Part shown: piece by piece, positions 47,792 to 59,727 of the stretch | Layout of the letters: the number at the start of each line of letters is the position of its first letter | How positions within the stretch are numbered: position 1 is the stretch's first letter | From: JBDHWG01 sp046328505 | GTDB taxonomy: Bacteria; Chloroflexota; Anaerolineae; Epilineales; JAHCIE01 | Length of the DNA: 64,000 nucleotides | Direction of reading: 5' to 3' | Assembly: GCA_046328505.1 (NCBI GenBank) | Contig: JAXLWL010000003.1 | Coordinates: 124,001 to 188,000, forward strand | The notes under the pieces: model-generated | Database searches by the model: none | What the model was told of the DNA's origin: nothing | What the model saw: only the letters and a program-made list of their open reading frames with translations | Program-made: the position numbers and the translations under genes

Positions 47792-48493
47792 ATGAGGATC
47801 TCTGACATGAGCTGGATGCAGGTAGAAGACTACCTGCGCAACGACGACCGCGCCGTCCTGCCGCTTGGCAGCACCGAGCAGCATGGCTACCTGAGCCTGA
47901 GCGTGGACAGCATCCTCTCTGAGCGCCTGTCCATCGAGGCCGCAGAGCCTCTCGGCATCCCCGTCTTCCCGGTGCAGGCCTACGGCGTCACGCCCTACTT
48001 TCGCGCCTTTCCCGGCAGCATTTCCCTGCGCATCCAGACCTATCTGAACGTCGTCAAGGACATTCTGGACAGTATGGCGTACCAGGGGTTTCGCCGCATC
48101 CTCATCGTCAACGGACACGGCGGCAACGCGCCCGCTCAATCCTTCCTGGGTGAGTGGATGGCCGACAATCCGGGGATCATCGTGAAGTTCCACAACTGGT
48201 GGAACGCACCCAAGGCGTGGGCCGAGGTGCAGCGCATCGACCCCGTGGCGTCTCACGCGTCGTGGATGGAGAACTTCCCGTGGACGCGTCTCGCCGATGT
48301 CGCGCTGCCGGAAACCCAGAAGCCCATGTCCGACCTGAGTCGGCTGCGCCAGCTTCACCCGCAGGCGCTGCGCGAGTACCTCAAGGACGGCAACTACGGC
48401 GGCCTCTACCAGCGCTCCGACGACGATATGCTTGCCATTTGGAACGCCGGCGTCGAGGAGACGCGGGCGCTCCTGACCGAAGCCTGGGGGTAG
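47792..48493 (+). CDS. Creatininase-family amidohydrolase
   Basis: The 233-residue protein carries the family's metal-binding blocks: AVLPLGSTEQHGYLSLSVDSI near the N-terminus (Glu and His, then Asp), PVQAYGVTPYFRAFPGSISL and RRILIVNGHGGNAPAQSF (His of NGHGGN), with MENFPWTRL later. The family includes creatinine amidohydrolase, FAPy deformylase ArfB and MftE, all zinc or iron amidohydrolases. No creatine or mycofactocin genes are nearby, so the substrate is unknown. The stop is followed 2 bp later by a ketopantoate reductase-like gene, implying a shared pathway. Confidence 0.88.
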   Translation: MRISDMSWMQVEDYLRNDDRAVLPLGSTEQHGYLSLSVDSILSERLSIEAAEPLGIPVFPVQAYGVTPYFRAFPGSISLRIQTYLNVVKDILDSMAYQGFRRILIVNGHGGNAPAQSFLGEWMADNPGIIVKFHNWWNAPKAWAEVQRIDPVASHASWMENFPWTRLADVALPETQKPMSDLSRLRQLHPQALREYLKDGNYGGLYQRSDDDMLAIWNAGVEETRALLTEAWG

Positions 48494-48495
48494 CC

Positions 48496-49518
48496 ATGCG
48501 TTTGTTGATCTGGGGCGCGGGCGCCATTGGCGGGACGCTAGGCGCATACCTGGCGCGAGCGGGGCACGATGTCACCTTCGTGGACCGGGCGGCCGAGCAT
48601 GTCGCGGCCATTCGTTCGGCGGGGCTGCGCATCACCGGGCCTATCGCCGAGTTCACCGTCCCGGCCGAGGCCTATACGCCCGACGAGCTTGAGGGGCAGT
48701 GGGATACTGTCGTCCTGGCGGTTAAGGCGCAAGACACGCGCGCAGCAGCCGAAGCCCTCGCGCCGCACCTTACCGCCGACGGCTACGTCATCTCGGCGCA
48801 GAACGGGCTGAACGAGCTGGTCATCGGGCAGGTCGTGGGCATACCCCGCACGATGGGCTGCTTCGTCAACTTCGGCGCCGACTACCTGGAGCCGGGCCTC
48901 ATCATCTACGCCGGACGCGGCGCCGTGGTCCTGGGCGAGCTGGATGGCGAAATGACGCCGCGCCTGAACGACCTTCACGGCGTGTTCCGTCAGTTCGAGG
49001 AGAATGCCATTGTCACGGATAACATCTGGGGCTATCTGTGGGGTAAACTGGGCTACGGCGCGCAGCTCTTCGTCACGGCGCTGACAAACGACTCCATCGC
49101 CGACGCCCTCGCCGACGAGCGCTACCAGGATGTGTACATCGCCGTCGCGCAAGAGGTGATGCGTGTCGCCCTGGCGCGGGGCGTCACGCCGATGGGCTTC
49201 AACGGCTTCGACCCGTCCGCGTTCCTGCCGGATACACCGCGCGCCGTGTCGATCCAATCTCTCAAGGAGATGGAAGCGTTCAACCGCAGGTCGGCCAAGA
49301 GCCACAGCGGCATCTGGCGCGACCTGGCCGTGCGCAAGCGCAAGACCGAGGCCGATCCGCAGCTCGGCCCCATCGTGACGCTGGGCGCGGAGATCGGCGT
49401 GCCGGCGCCTCTCGTGGCGCGCACCATCGAGATGATTCACGACATCGAGGACGGCCGCCGCGAGATTAGCCACGCCAACCTCGACGAATTGGCTGCTCTC
49501 TTACCGGCCAAGACCTAA
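48496..49518 (+). CDS. Ketopantoate reductase (PanE/ApbA)-family dehydrogenase
   Basis: The 340-residue protein starts MRLLIWGAGAIGGTLGAYLARAGHDVTFVDR, a GxGxxG Rossmann site. ISAQNGLNELVI and the C-terminal ApbA_C helices (NIWGYLWGKLGYGAQLFVTALTND, with catalytic Lys in WGKL) follow. NADPH-dependent reduction of 2-dehydropantoate is the founding reaction, but many paralogues act on other 2-oxo acids, and no panB or panC lies nearby. It is placed 2 bp after the creatininase-family gene, so the two are co-transcribed. The start at 48496 is fixed by the Rossmann motif. Confidence 0.87.
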   Translation: MRLLIWGAGAIGGTLGAYLARAGHDVTFVDRAAEHVAAIRSAGLRITGPIAEFTVPAEAYTPDELEGQWDTVVLAVKAQDTRAAAEALAPHLTADGYVISAQNGLNELVIGQVVGIPRTMGCFVNFGADYLEPGLIIYAGRGAVVLGELDGEMTPRLNDLHGVFRQFEENAIVTDNIWGYLWGKLGYGAQLFVTALTNDSIADALADERYQDVYIAVAQEVMRVALARGVTPMGFNGFDPSAFLPDTPRAVSIQSLKEMEAFNRRSAKSHSGIWRDLAVRKRKTEADPQLGPIVTLGAEIGVPAPLVARTIEMIHDIEDGRREISHANLDELAALLPAKT

Positions 49519-49528
49519 GACGAAATCC

Positions 49529-49730
49529 GCCACAGAGGCAGAGAGAGCACAGAGAAAAGAAGAAGTAACGAACCTTCGGAAACGGTTGCAGTGATAGCGC
49601 TCGCGCTGGAGAGCCATCTCCAGCGCCGCCGACGAGCGGTGGAGTTGCCACTCCACCGCGAGCTGGACACGGCAATAATCCCGCAAGGGCCATTGACACC
49701 TGTTCTCTATGTCCTCTGTCCCTCCGTGGC
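49529..49730. repeat. Composite inverted-repeat element with two internal hairpins
   Basis: This fills the 233-bp gap before the M32 peptidase gene. The outer ends GCCACAGAGGCAGAGAGAGC (from 49529) and TCCTCTGTCCCTCCGTGGC (to 49730) are imperfectly inverted. Inside are two perfect hairpins: GCGCTGGAGA/TCTCCAGCGC (49603-49626, loop GCCA) and GCGGTGGAGT/ACTCCACCGC (49636-49659, loop TGCC). The CCACAGAG ends recur at 57145-57203. It looks like a small non-autonomous repeat, not a gene. Confidence 0.6.
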
Positions 49731-49751
49731 ATTCTTCTCAGAAGGGAAACT

Positions 49752-51296
49752 ATGAGCGGTTACGAAGAGTTTCAGGCGCACATCGCCTCCATCAATGACC
49801 TGCTTACCACCCTGTCGCTCCTCCAGTGGGACGCGCGCACCCAAATGCCGCCTGGCGGCTCCGAGACACGCGGCCACCAGATGGCGACGCTGTCCGCCGT
49901 GGCCGCGGAATACTTCGCCGGTGAGAAGACCGCTCGCCTTCTCGACGCGGCTGACGCCGAAGTCCAGGGCGATGACCCAGACTCGTACCGCCTGCGCGCC
50001 GTCCGCCAAACCCGCGAAGCCTACGACATCGCCAGGCGCATCCCGGCGTCGCTCATCAGCGAGATGGCGGCTCACGAGGCCGTAGCGCAAAGCGTCTGGG
50101 AAGCAGCGCGGCCCGCCAACGACTTCGCCCGTTTCGCGCCCTACCTGGAGCGCATGATTGAGCTTCAGCGACGTCTCGCCGAGGCCATCGGCTACGAGGC
50201 ACACCCCTACGACGCCCTGCTCAAGCGGTACGAGCCGAGCATGACCGCCGCCCGCCTCGATGCTCTGTTCGGCGCCCTTAAGGCGCGGAGCCTGCCCCTC
50301 CTCAAGCGCATCGTCGATAGCGGCGTGACGCCGCGCACCGATTTCCTGACGCGCGAGTACCCCGAAGAGAAGCAGCGCGCGTTCGGCCTGGAGATTGCCC
50401 AGCTCTTCGGCTACGACCTGCGCCGCGGGCGGCTGGACAAGTCGTCACACCCGTTCGAGATCTCGTTCACCCGCGAGGACGTGCGCATGACGACGCGCTA
50501 CAACCCGCGCTTCCTGCCCGCCGCGACATTCGGCACTTTCCACGAGACCGGCCACGCCCTCTACGAGCAGAGCGTCGATCCGGCCCTGACCCGCTCCGCG
50601 CTGACGACTGACCTTGTCGGGCTGTACGCCGTCGGAGGGGCGAGCTACGGCGCGCACGAGTCCCAATCGCGCCTGTGGGAGAACCTGGTCGGGCGCAGCC
50701 GCGTCTTCTGGCAGCGCCACTTCGGCCGACTCCAGGAAGTCTTCCCCGATCAGCTCGCCGACGTGACCGCCGAAGAGTTCTACCGCGCCGTCAACACCGT
50801 CAAGCCGAGCCTCATCCGCGTCGAGGCCGACGAGGTGACCTACAACTTCCACATCATGCTGCGCGTCGAGATCGAGATGGCGCTGCTGGACGGGCGCGTG
50901 CGCGTGGCGGAGTTGCCGGACGTCTGGCGCGCGAAGATGCAGGAGTACCTCGGCGTCACGCCGCCGGATGACCGCCAGGGTGTGCTCCAGGACATCCACT
51001 GGTCGTCGGGCAACATCGGCTCCTTCTGCACGTACACCGTCGGCAACGTGATGTCGGTGCAACTCTTCCAAGCGGCGCGGCAGCAGGTGGCGGGACTGGA
51101 GGACGCGCTGGCGGCGGGCGACTACGCTCCCTTGCGCACGTGGCTCACCAAGAACATGTACCGCCACGGCCGCGCCTTCGGCGTCAACGAGCTCCTGACG
51201 CGCACGACGGGCCGCCCGCTCGACGTGGACCCCTACCTCACCTATCTCGAAACCAAGTACAGCGACCTGTACCTCAGCGGAGGGAGCGCGGCATGA
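49752..51296 (+). CDS. Carboxypeptidase Taq (M32 family metallopeptidase)
   Basis: The 514-residue zinc carboxypeptidase removes C-terminal amino acids. The active-site helix is TFGTFHETGHALYEQ (HExxH, about residues 262-266), followed by the M32 signature GASYGAHESQSRLWENLVGRS, which supplies further ligands, and then IRVEADEVTYNFHIMLRVEIE. Length and motifs match thermostable carboxypeptidase 1. The N-terminal LLTTLSLLQWDARTQMPPGG block is also typical. It is cytoplasmic. The stop overlaps the following SDR start as ATGA, and a composite repeat precedes it. Confidence 0.95.
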   Translation: MSGYEEFQAHIASINDLLTTLSLLQWDARTQMPPGGSETRGHQMATLSAVAAEYFAGEKTARLLDAADAEVQGDDPDSYRLRAVRQTREAYDIARRIPASLISEMAAHEAVAQSVWEAARPANDFARFAPYLERMIELQRRLAEAIGYEAHPYDALLKRYEPSMTAARLDALFGALKARSLPLLKRIVDSGVTPRTDFLTREYPEEKQRAFGLEIAQLFGYDLRRGRLDKSSHPFEISFTREDVRMTTRYNPRFLPAATFGTFHETGHALYEQSVDPALTRSALTTDLVGLYAVGGASYGAHESQSRLWENLVGRSRVFWQRHFGRLQEVFPDQLADVTAEEFYRAVNTVKPSLIRVEADEVTYNFHIMLRVEIEMALLDGRVRVAELPDVWRAKMQEYLGVTPPDDRQGVLQDIHWSSGNIGSFCTYTVGNVMSVQLFQAARQQVAGLEDALAAGDYAPLRTWLTKNMYRHGRAFGVNELLTRTTGRPLDVDPYLTYLETKYSDLYLSGGSAA

Positions 51297-52060
51297 ACAT
51301 CTCATTCGAGGGCAAGACCGCCATCGTCACCGGCGCGGCCCACGGCTTCGGCCGCGCCATCGCCCACCGCCTTGCCGAGCGCGGCACGTCGGTCTGGGCG
51401 TGCGACATCGTCGCCGCCGAGCTGGCCGAAACCGAGCGCATCTGCCGCGAGAGCGGGGGGAAGTGTCAGACCCGCGTGGTGGACGTGAGCAAACAGGACG
51501 CCGTGAATGCCTTCGTCGCCGAAGTTCTGGCGGCGGACGGGCGCGTGGATATCCTGGTGAACGACGCGGGCGGCGTGTTGGGGCAGGTGGGGCAGCCGCT
51601 GGAGCAGGTGACGCCGCAGCAGTGGCAGGCCATCTTCGACGTGAACGTCACCGGCGCGTGGTACATGTGCCAGGCCGTCGCACCGAGCATGAAGGCGGCG
51701 CGCTATGGGCGCATCGTCAACATCTCCAGTGGCGCGGGGTTGGGCGTGAGCCTGACGGGCATTCAGGCGTACGCCTCGGCGAAGGCGGCGCAGATCGGCC
51801 TGACGCGGCAGCTCGCCCACGAGCTAGGCGAGTGGAACATCACCGTCAACAACATCGCGCCGGGTTTTGTCCGCTCGAACCCGACGACCGAACGCCAGTG
51901 GGAGTCGTACGGCGAGGAGGGGCAGCGGGCGTTGGTGGAGCGGATTGCCATGAAGCGCCTCGGCTCCGCCGACGACATCGCCTTCGGCGTCCTCTTCTTC
52001 GCGTCAGACTACGCCGGCTGGGTCACCGGCCAGGTGCTCTCGGTGGACGGAGGGAAGTAG
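51293..52060 (+). CDS. SDR-family oxidoreductase
   Basis: The 255-residue classical SDR has a TGAAHGFG cofactor loop (about 13-20), an Asp after the second strand (VWACDIV), which suggests NAD, and NDAGG in the NNAG position. The catalytic block is INISSGAGLGVSLTGIQAYASAK (Ser, Tyr, Lys), and GQVLSVDGGK ends the protein. Start ATG 51293 overlaps the M32 peptidase stop. It is similar in type to the SDR at 29358-30131 but clearly not a recent duplicate. The substrate is unknown. Confidence 0.9.
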   Translation: MNISFEGKTAIVTGAAHGFGRAIAHRLAERGTSVWACDIVAAELAETERICRESGGKCQTRVVDVSKQDAVNAFVAEVLAADGRVDILVNDAGGVLGQVGQPLEQVTPQQWQAIFDVNVTGAWYMCQAVAPSMKAARYGRIVNISSGAGLGVSLTGIQAYASAKAAQIGLTRQLAHELGEWNITVNNIAPGFVRSNPTTERQWESYGEEGQRALVERIAMKRLGSADDIAFGVLFFASDYAGWVTGQVLSVDGGK

Positions 52061-52064
52061 CTCC

Positions 52065-54131
<2,067 letters not shown>

Positions 54132-54205
54132 GGATGACAAAGGCTTTCTGGCAATATAAGGCTGGCAATAACGCGGCATTGCGTGCAGGCAGCGTGGGCC
54201 AATGG

Positions 54206-54235
54206 TTGACGCCGTCGTGCCACACCCATTATACT
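54206..54235 (+). promoter_or_regulatory. Promoter giving an apparently leaderless MFS mRNA
   Basis: TTGACG (54206-54211), 18-bp spacer, TATACT (54230-54235). The expected start point (54242-54243) coincides with the ATG at 54243, and the 7 nt between contain no ribosome binding site. Confidence 0.6.
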
Positions 54236-54242
54236 CCCATTC

Positions 54243-55457
54243 ATGTCACGACGCACTCTCATCTTTCTTTTGTTCACGCTGGCCTACATCCTGTCGTACT
54301 TCTTTCGCTCGGCCAACGCGGTCATCGCACCTGACCTGAGCCGGGATCTGGGGCTGGACGCGGCCCAGCTTGGTTTCATGACCAGCCTGTTCTTCGCCGC
54401 TTTCGCCGCCGTCCAGCTCCCCCTCGGCGTCTACCTGGACCGCATTGGGCCGCGCTGGGTCACGCCAGGTCTGATGCTGGTCGGCGCCGGCGGCAGCCTC
54501 ATTTTCGCATCCGCGACGTCCTTCGCGATGCTGGCGCTGGGTCGAGCGCTCATCGGCGTGGGGATGGCGGGCATCCTCATGGGGGCGCTCCGCGCGTTCA
54601 GCGTGTGGTTCCCGCCGCGGCGATTCGCCACCATCTCGGGAGTGTTCGTGGGCATCGGCGCGACCGGCGCCCTGCTGGCGGCGACACCGCTCGCGCTCCT
54701 GTCGACGGCCGTTGGCTGGCGCTCGGCCTTCATCTTCGGCGCGGTCATCACCGCCGCGGTCGCCGCAGCCATCATGCTCTGGACGCGCAATGCCCCACCG
54801 GGAGTGGAGTGGCACGGCGGAGGCAGCGCGGGCGGCAGCCTGCGCACCGTGCTGAGCGACGGGCGCTTCTGGCGTATCGCGCCGCTTATCTTCTTCATGT
54901 CCGGGTCTCTATACGCGTTCCAGGGCCTTTGGGCCGGCCCCTACCTGTTCGACGCCGTTGGCCTGGGGAAGATCGAGGGTAGCGGCATCCTGCTCTCCCT
55001 GGCAGTCGGAGCCATCATCGGCTTCCTCACATCCGGCTGGCTGTCGGACCGTTTTGGGCTGAGCCGCGTGGTGGTCATCAGCGCAAGCATCCTCATCGCC
55101 GACCAGATGCTCCTCATCTCGCGCCCGCCACTCGCCGTAGTCAGTATCGCCTTTGTCGTGTACGGTCTCGCCGCCGCGCCCCACATCATGCTCATCGCCC
55201 AGGCGCGCAGCCTCTTCCCCCAGGCGCTCGCCGGACGCGCCATGTCGGCGACTAATCTATTCGCCATCGGCGGCAGTTTTATCCTACAATGGTGGATGGG
55301 CGCGATCATCGGTTTGTTCCCGTCAGATGCCGCAGGGCATTATCCGCCGATGGCCTATGGGGCGGCGCTGCTGTTCCTGGCGATCGGCGTGACCGTGACC
55401 TTGCTCTGGTATCTACCACTGTCGCATCGCTTGCCGCGAGCTGCAGCCACTGAGTAA
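54243..55457 (+). CDS. Major facilitator superfamily transporter
   Basis: The 404-residue protein has about 12 hydrophobic spans. TM1 is LIFLLFTLAYILSYFFRSANAVIAPDLSRDLGL. The TM2-TM3 loop GVYLDRIGPRWVTPG matches the MFS motif A pattern, repeated between TM8 and TM9 as GWLSDRFGLSRVV. FFRSANAVIAPDLSRDLGLDAAQLG resembles the COG2223/NarK- or sugar-acid-permease branch, but the substrate cannot be named. It diverges from glgX. The promoter appears to place the transcription start at the ATG. Confidence 0.88.
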   Translation: MSRRTLIFLLFTLAYILSYFFRSANAVIAPDLSRDLGLDAAQLGFMTSLFFAAFAAVQLPLGVYLDRIGPRWVTPGLMLVGAGGSLIFASATSFAMLALGRALIGVGMAGILMGALRAFSVWFPPRRFATISGVFVGIGATGALLAATPLALLSTAVGWRSAFIFGAVITAAVAAAIMLWTRNAPPGVEWHGGGSAGGSLRTVLSDGRFWRIAPLIFFMSGSLYAFQGLWAGPYLFDAVGLGKIEGSGILLSLAVGAIIGFLTSGWLSDRFGLSRVVVISASILIADQMLLISRPPLAVVSIAFVVYGLAAAPHIMLIAQARSLFPQALAGRAMSATNLFAIGGSFILQWWMGAIIGLFPSDAAGHYPPMAYGAALLFLAIGVTVTLLWYLPLSHRLPRAAATE

Positions 55458-55900
55458 CCGATGCTAGAGCTTACGCGCAGTCTGCATAGAGAGAGGTCGT
55501 CATGGCGAGCCGAGTCTATATGACCCTTGGGTCACCACGAAGTATGAAAATGTCATGCTGAGCTGAGCGAAGCATCCCGGTGCCGTTGAGGGCCCTTCGC
55601 TACGTTGCTCAGAACGCAGGGACTTGCGACGTCATTGCGAGGCGGGCTTTGCCGCCGAAGCAATCTCCCGGTGGGCGACAGCAACCCCGTAGCGGTGCAG
55701 ACTGCCTTTGACAAGGGCGGGGGATTGCTTCGCTCCGCTCGCAATGACAGGATGGCGATGTTCTCGTACTGGCGCGTGCCATCGTAGGCATGGAGGTCTC
55801 AGGGCGACAGATATGGCGCGGCTATTGCTCACCACGAGATTGCTTCGTCGCGCCGACACGCTCCTCGCAATGACAGCACGCTCTATATAAGTAATGAGAG
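55458..55900. repeat. Non-coding gap packed with REP-like repeats
   Basis: No gene is supported. Element B (55552-55612) runs TCATGCTGAGCTGAGCGAAG...GGGCCCTTCGCTACG. Element A copies: 55631-55749 (GTCATTGCGAGGCGGGC ... CGCTCCGCTCGCAATGACA) and a half copy 55835-55874 (GAGATTGCTTCGTCG...CTCCTCGCAATGACA). The right flank of the first copy (55749-55780) is, in reverse complement, the same sequence as at 29032-29064, so the repeat unit is longer than the palindrome. Confidence 0.7.
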
Positions 55901-57130
55901 GTGCTCTTGAACGAGACACACGATCCGCACGGCACCCTGCTCCGCCCGGTCAGCCTGCGCGAGCTGGCCGGGCTCTCTGTCAGACTCGGCCTGACGGCAT
56001 TCGGCGGGCCGGCCGCGCACATTGCCATGCTGCGCGACGAAATCGTCACGCGGCGCGCCTGGATGACGCCACAGTATTTCCTCGACTTGCTCGGCGTCAC
56101 CAACCTCTTGCCCGGCCCCAACTCGACTGAAATGTTCATGGCGACGGGGTACAGCGTCCAGGGCCTGCGCGGCCTCTTTGTGTCCGGCGCGCTCTTCATT
56201 ATTCCCGCCTTCACGCTGACGCTCATCTTCGCCTGGCTGTACGTCGAGTATGGCTCGACGCCGGCTGGCACGTGGTTCCTCTACGGCATCAAGCCGGTCA
56301 TCATCGCCATCGTCCTGCAAGCGTTGTGGAATCTGGGGCGCACCGCGATCAAGAACGTTTTCCTCGGCATCGTCGCCGCCGTCGTCCTCGCGCTCTATCT
56401 CCTGGGCGCCCCGACCCTGGCGCTGCTCGTCGGCGCGGCTGTGCTGGTGATGGTCGTGGCAAACGCGCGGCGGATGCGGCGACCGCCCGCTAGTCCCCCC
56501 GCCAACGGGGGGAAAGGGGGTCTGGCGGCCATCTTCTTCCCCTGGCTCCCAACGCTCCAGCAACTCGCTTTCCAGGCGCAGGCGGCCGTTCCCTACACGC
56601 CCTGGCTCCTGTTCTGGCAGTTCCTCGTCATCGGCGCGACAATCTACGGTTCGGGCTACGTCTTGCTGGCTTATCTCAACAGCAGCCTCGTCGACACATA
56701 CGGCTGGCTGACTCAGCAGCAGCTCCTCGACGCCATTGCCGTCGGCCAGTTCACACCAGGGCCGGTGTTCACCACCGCGACGTTCGTGGGCTTCATCGTC
56801 GGCGGCTTCCCCGGCGCCGTTCTCGCCACCGCCGGCATCTTCCTGCCCGCCTTCGTCTACGTCGCCATTGTGAACCCCTTCGTGCCGCGGCTGCGCGGGT
56901 CGCCGTGGGTGCGCGGCATCCTTGACGGCGCCAACGTCGCCGCGGTCGGCCTGATGGCGGGCGTCGAGATCACCCTGGCGCGGGCCGCGCTGATAGACGC
57001 CATTACGGTGGCGATTGGCGTCATCGCGTTTGTATTGCTGGTGCGCTTCCGGGTGAACTCAGTCTGGCTCATCGCCGGCGGCGCGTTCGTAGGCGTTGTT
57101 GTCGGGTTCCTGCGCGGCTGGACGGGCTAG
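55901..57130 (+). CDS. chrA: Chromate transporter (CHR family)
   Basis: The 409-residue protein is a two-domain CHR transporter that exports chromate by proton exchange in characterised members. The first half starts LAGLSVRLGLTAFGGPAAHIAML and has LLGVTNLLPGPNSTEMFMATGY. The second half has FLVIGATIYGSGYVLLAYL and DAIAVGQFTPGPVFTTATFVGFIVGG. About 10-12 spans are seen. The start is GTG 55901 (or TTG 55907) with only a weak AGAG upstream. The linker between the halves (RRPPASPPANGGKGG) is encoded by a GC palindrome (56494-56513) that looks like an inserted repeat. The physiological anion may differ from chromate. Confidence 0.9.
   Translation: MLLNETHDPHGTLLRPVSLRELAGLSVRLGLTAFGGPAAHIAMLRDEIVTRRAWMTPQYFLDLLGVTNLLPGPNSTEMFMATGYSVQGLRGLFVSGALFIIPAFTLTLIFAWLYVEYGSTPAGTWFLYGIKPVIIAIVLQALWNLGRTAIKNVFLGIVAAVVLALYLLGAPTLALLVGAAVLVMVVANARRMRRPPASPPANGGKGGLAAIFFPWLPTLQQLAFQAQAAVPYTPWLLFWQFLVIGATIYGSGYVLLAYLNSSLVDTYGWLTQQQLLDAIAVGQFTPGPVFTTATFVGFIVGGFPGAVLATAGIFLPAFVYVAIVNPFVPRLRGSPWVRGILDGANVAAVGLMAGVEITLARAALIDAITVAIGVIAFVLLVRFRVNSVWLIAGGAFVGVVVGFLRGWTG
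56494..56513. repeat. Palindrome inside chrA linker
   Basis: TCCCCCC (56494-56500) and GGGGGGA (56507-56513) flank GCCAAC, followed by AAGGGGGT. It resembles intergenic palindromes of related genomes but lies in frame in the chrA inter-domain linker. Confidence 0.55.
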
Positions 57131-57144
57131 CGGAATAAGAGAAT

Positions 57145-57203
57145 TGCCACAGAGACACAGAGCATATATGATTTATCTCCGTGTCCTCCGTGCCTCTGTG
57201 GCA
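57145..57203. terminator. Bidirectional terminator-like hairpin between chrA and the VOC gene
   Basis: TGCCACAGAG (57145-57154) pairs with CTCTGTGGCA (57194-57203), with further pairing inside (GACACAGAG/CTCCGTGTC). The genes converge here. The arms match the ends of the element at 49529-49730. Confidence 0.6.
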
Positions 57204-57212
57204 GGCGCTTCC

Positions 57213-57695
57213 TCAAACAGCGACGAGCTGGATGTACATGCCGAAGGGCGTGGCGAAGTAGGCGAAGCGGCCGGTGCGGCGGTCGCCGAGCTGGACGCCG
57301 GGGTTCATTTCCATCAGCCGCACGCCTGGCTGCGTCTGGAGGAATGCGACGGCGGCCTCCAGGTCGGACACGCTGAGCGCCAGGTGTCGGGCCGCGACAT
57401 CGCTGTTTTTCGGCATTGTCGTCTCGGCGTCGGGCGCTGTGGGCTGGAGTAGCTCGACGCGGCCGCCGTCCGGCGCGCGCAGGAAGCACACCGTCAGCGT
57501 CCCGCGCGGGTCAATGTCGAAGAAACGCGCCATGCGGTCGTCGTCCGCCGATTGCAGCAGGGTCGGCTGCGACTCGATCTCAAAGCCGAGAACGTTGACG
57601 AAAAAGTCGCGGGCCGCGTAGACATCGGGGACGGCGTAGCCGACGTGGTTGACGCCGACGAGGGACGGCATGGTGGTGTGCGATTCGCTGGGCAT
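57213..57695 (-). CDS. VOC (glyoxalase/bleomycin-resistance fold) protein
   Basis: The 160-residue protein is read from ATG 57695 (GAGGA upstream; the longer frame to 57743 crosses the promoter). Paired beta-alpha-beta3 modules are visible: VNHVGYAVPDVYAARDFFVNVLGFEI, then VELLQP, and HLALSVSDLEAAVAFLQTQPGV.LMEMNPG, then YFATPFGMYIQLV. The metal ligand positions His (VNHVGY), Glu (VELLQ) and His (RHLALS) are kept, with Gln at the fourth (MYIQLV), where lyases usually have Glu. It is likely a small-molecule lyase, isomerase or dioxygenase; the substrate is unknown. Confidence 0.85.
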   Translation of the reverse strand: MPSESHTTMPSLVGVNHVGYAVPDVYAARDFFVNVLGFEIESQPTLLQSADDDRMARFFDIDPRGTLTVCFLRAPDGGRVELLQPTAPDAETTMPKNSDVAARHLALSVSDLEAAVAFLQTQPGVRLMEMNPGVQLGDRRTGRFAYFATPFGMYIQLVAV

Positions 57696-57728
57696 GGGTG
57701 TCCTCACTTGTGCTATCATTGGGGGCGT

Positions 57729-57757
57729 ATCGTATCGCAGCACAAAAGGCTTGTCAA
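57729..57757 (-). promoter_or_regulatory. Promoter of the VOC gene
   Basis: On the minus strand TTGACA (57757-57752), 17-bp spacer, TACGAT (57734-57729), about 33 bp upstream of the VOC start and divergent from the GH13 gene. Confidence 0.55.
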
Positions 57758-57787
57758 GCGCAAAGACATTCTCGCAGGAGAGAAGAC

Positions 57788-59389
<1,602 letters not shown>

Positions 59390-59442
59390 ACGACGTAGCC
59401 GATAGGCCGCCCTGGAGTATAATTAGGCAGGAGGAGGGGACA

Positions 59443-59727
59443 ATGACCAAGACAATAACTCTCCAATTGACACCGGAGATGGAAGCCAAACTCCAGAAGG
59501 GCGTCGCCGACCACGATCCGGATGCCGTGAGAGAGGTGTTACATGATGCGGTCGAGCCAGCTGTGAAAGCTCTGTTAGCCGATACACAACCAGAGGTGAC
59601 ACCAGAGGAGTTGGAGAGCATCCTGGCTGAAATGGCGCAGATTGCATCCGATGCACTCCCGCCCGACTGGCAAGGTCTCTCGGACTACGCGGTCAGCCGT
59701 GAGGGGATTTACGAGGATCACCCTTGA
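59443..59727 (+). CDS. Probable antitoxin partner of a PIN toxin
   Basis: The 94-residue acidic protein has MTKTITLQLTPEMEAKLQKGVADHD, an RHH-like beginning, then an Ala/Glu-rich helix (VREVLHDAVEPAVKALL). The gene has GGAGGAGGGGAC upstream and a TATAAT at 59418-59423. Its stop overlaps the PIN-domain gene start as TTGA. Family identity is not certain. The call rests on size, composition and coupling to a VapC-like toxin. Confidence 0.65.
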   Translation: MTKTITLQLTPEMEAKLQKGVADHDPDAVREVLHDAVEPAVKALLADTQPEVTPEELESILAEMAQIASDALPPDWQGLSDYAVSREGIYEDHP

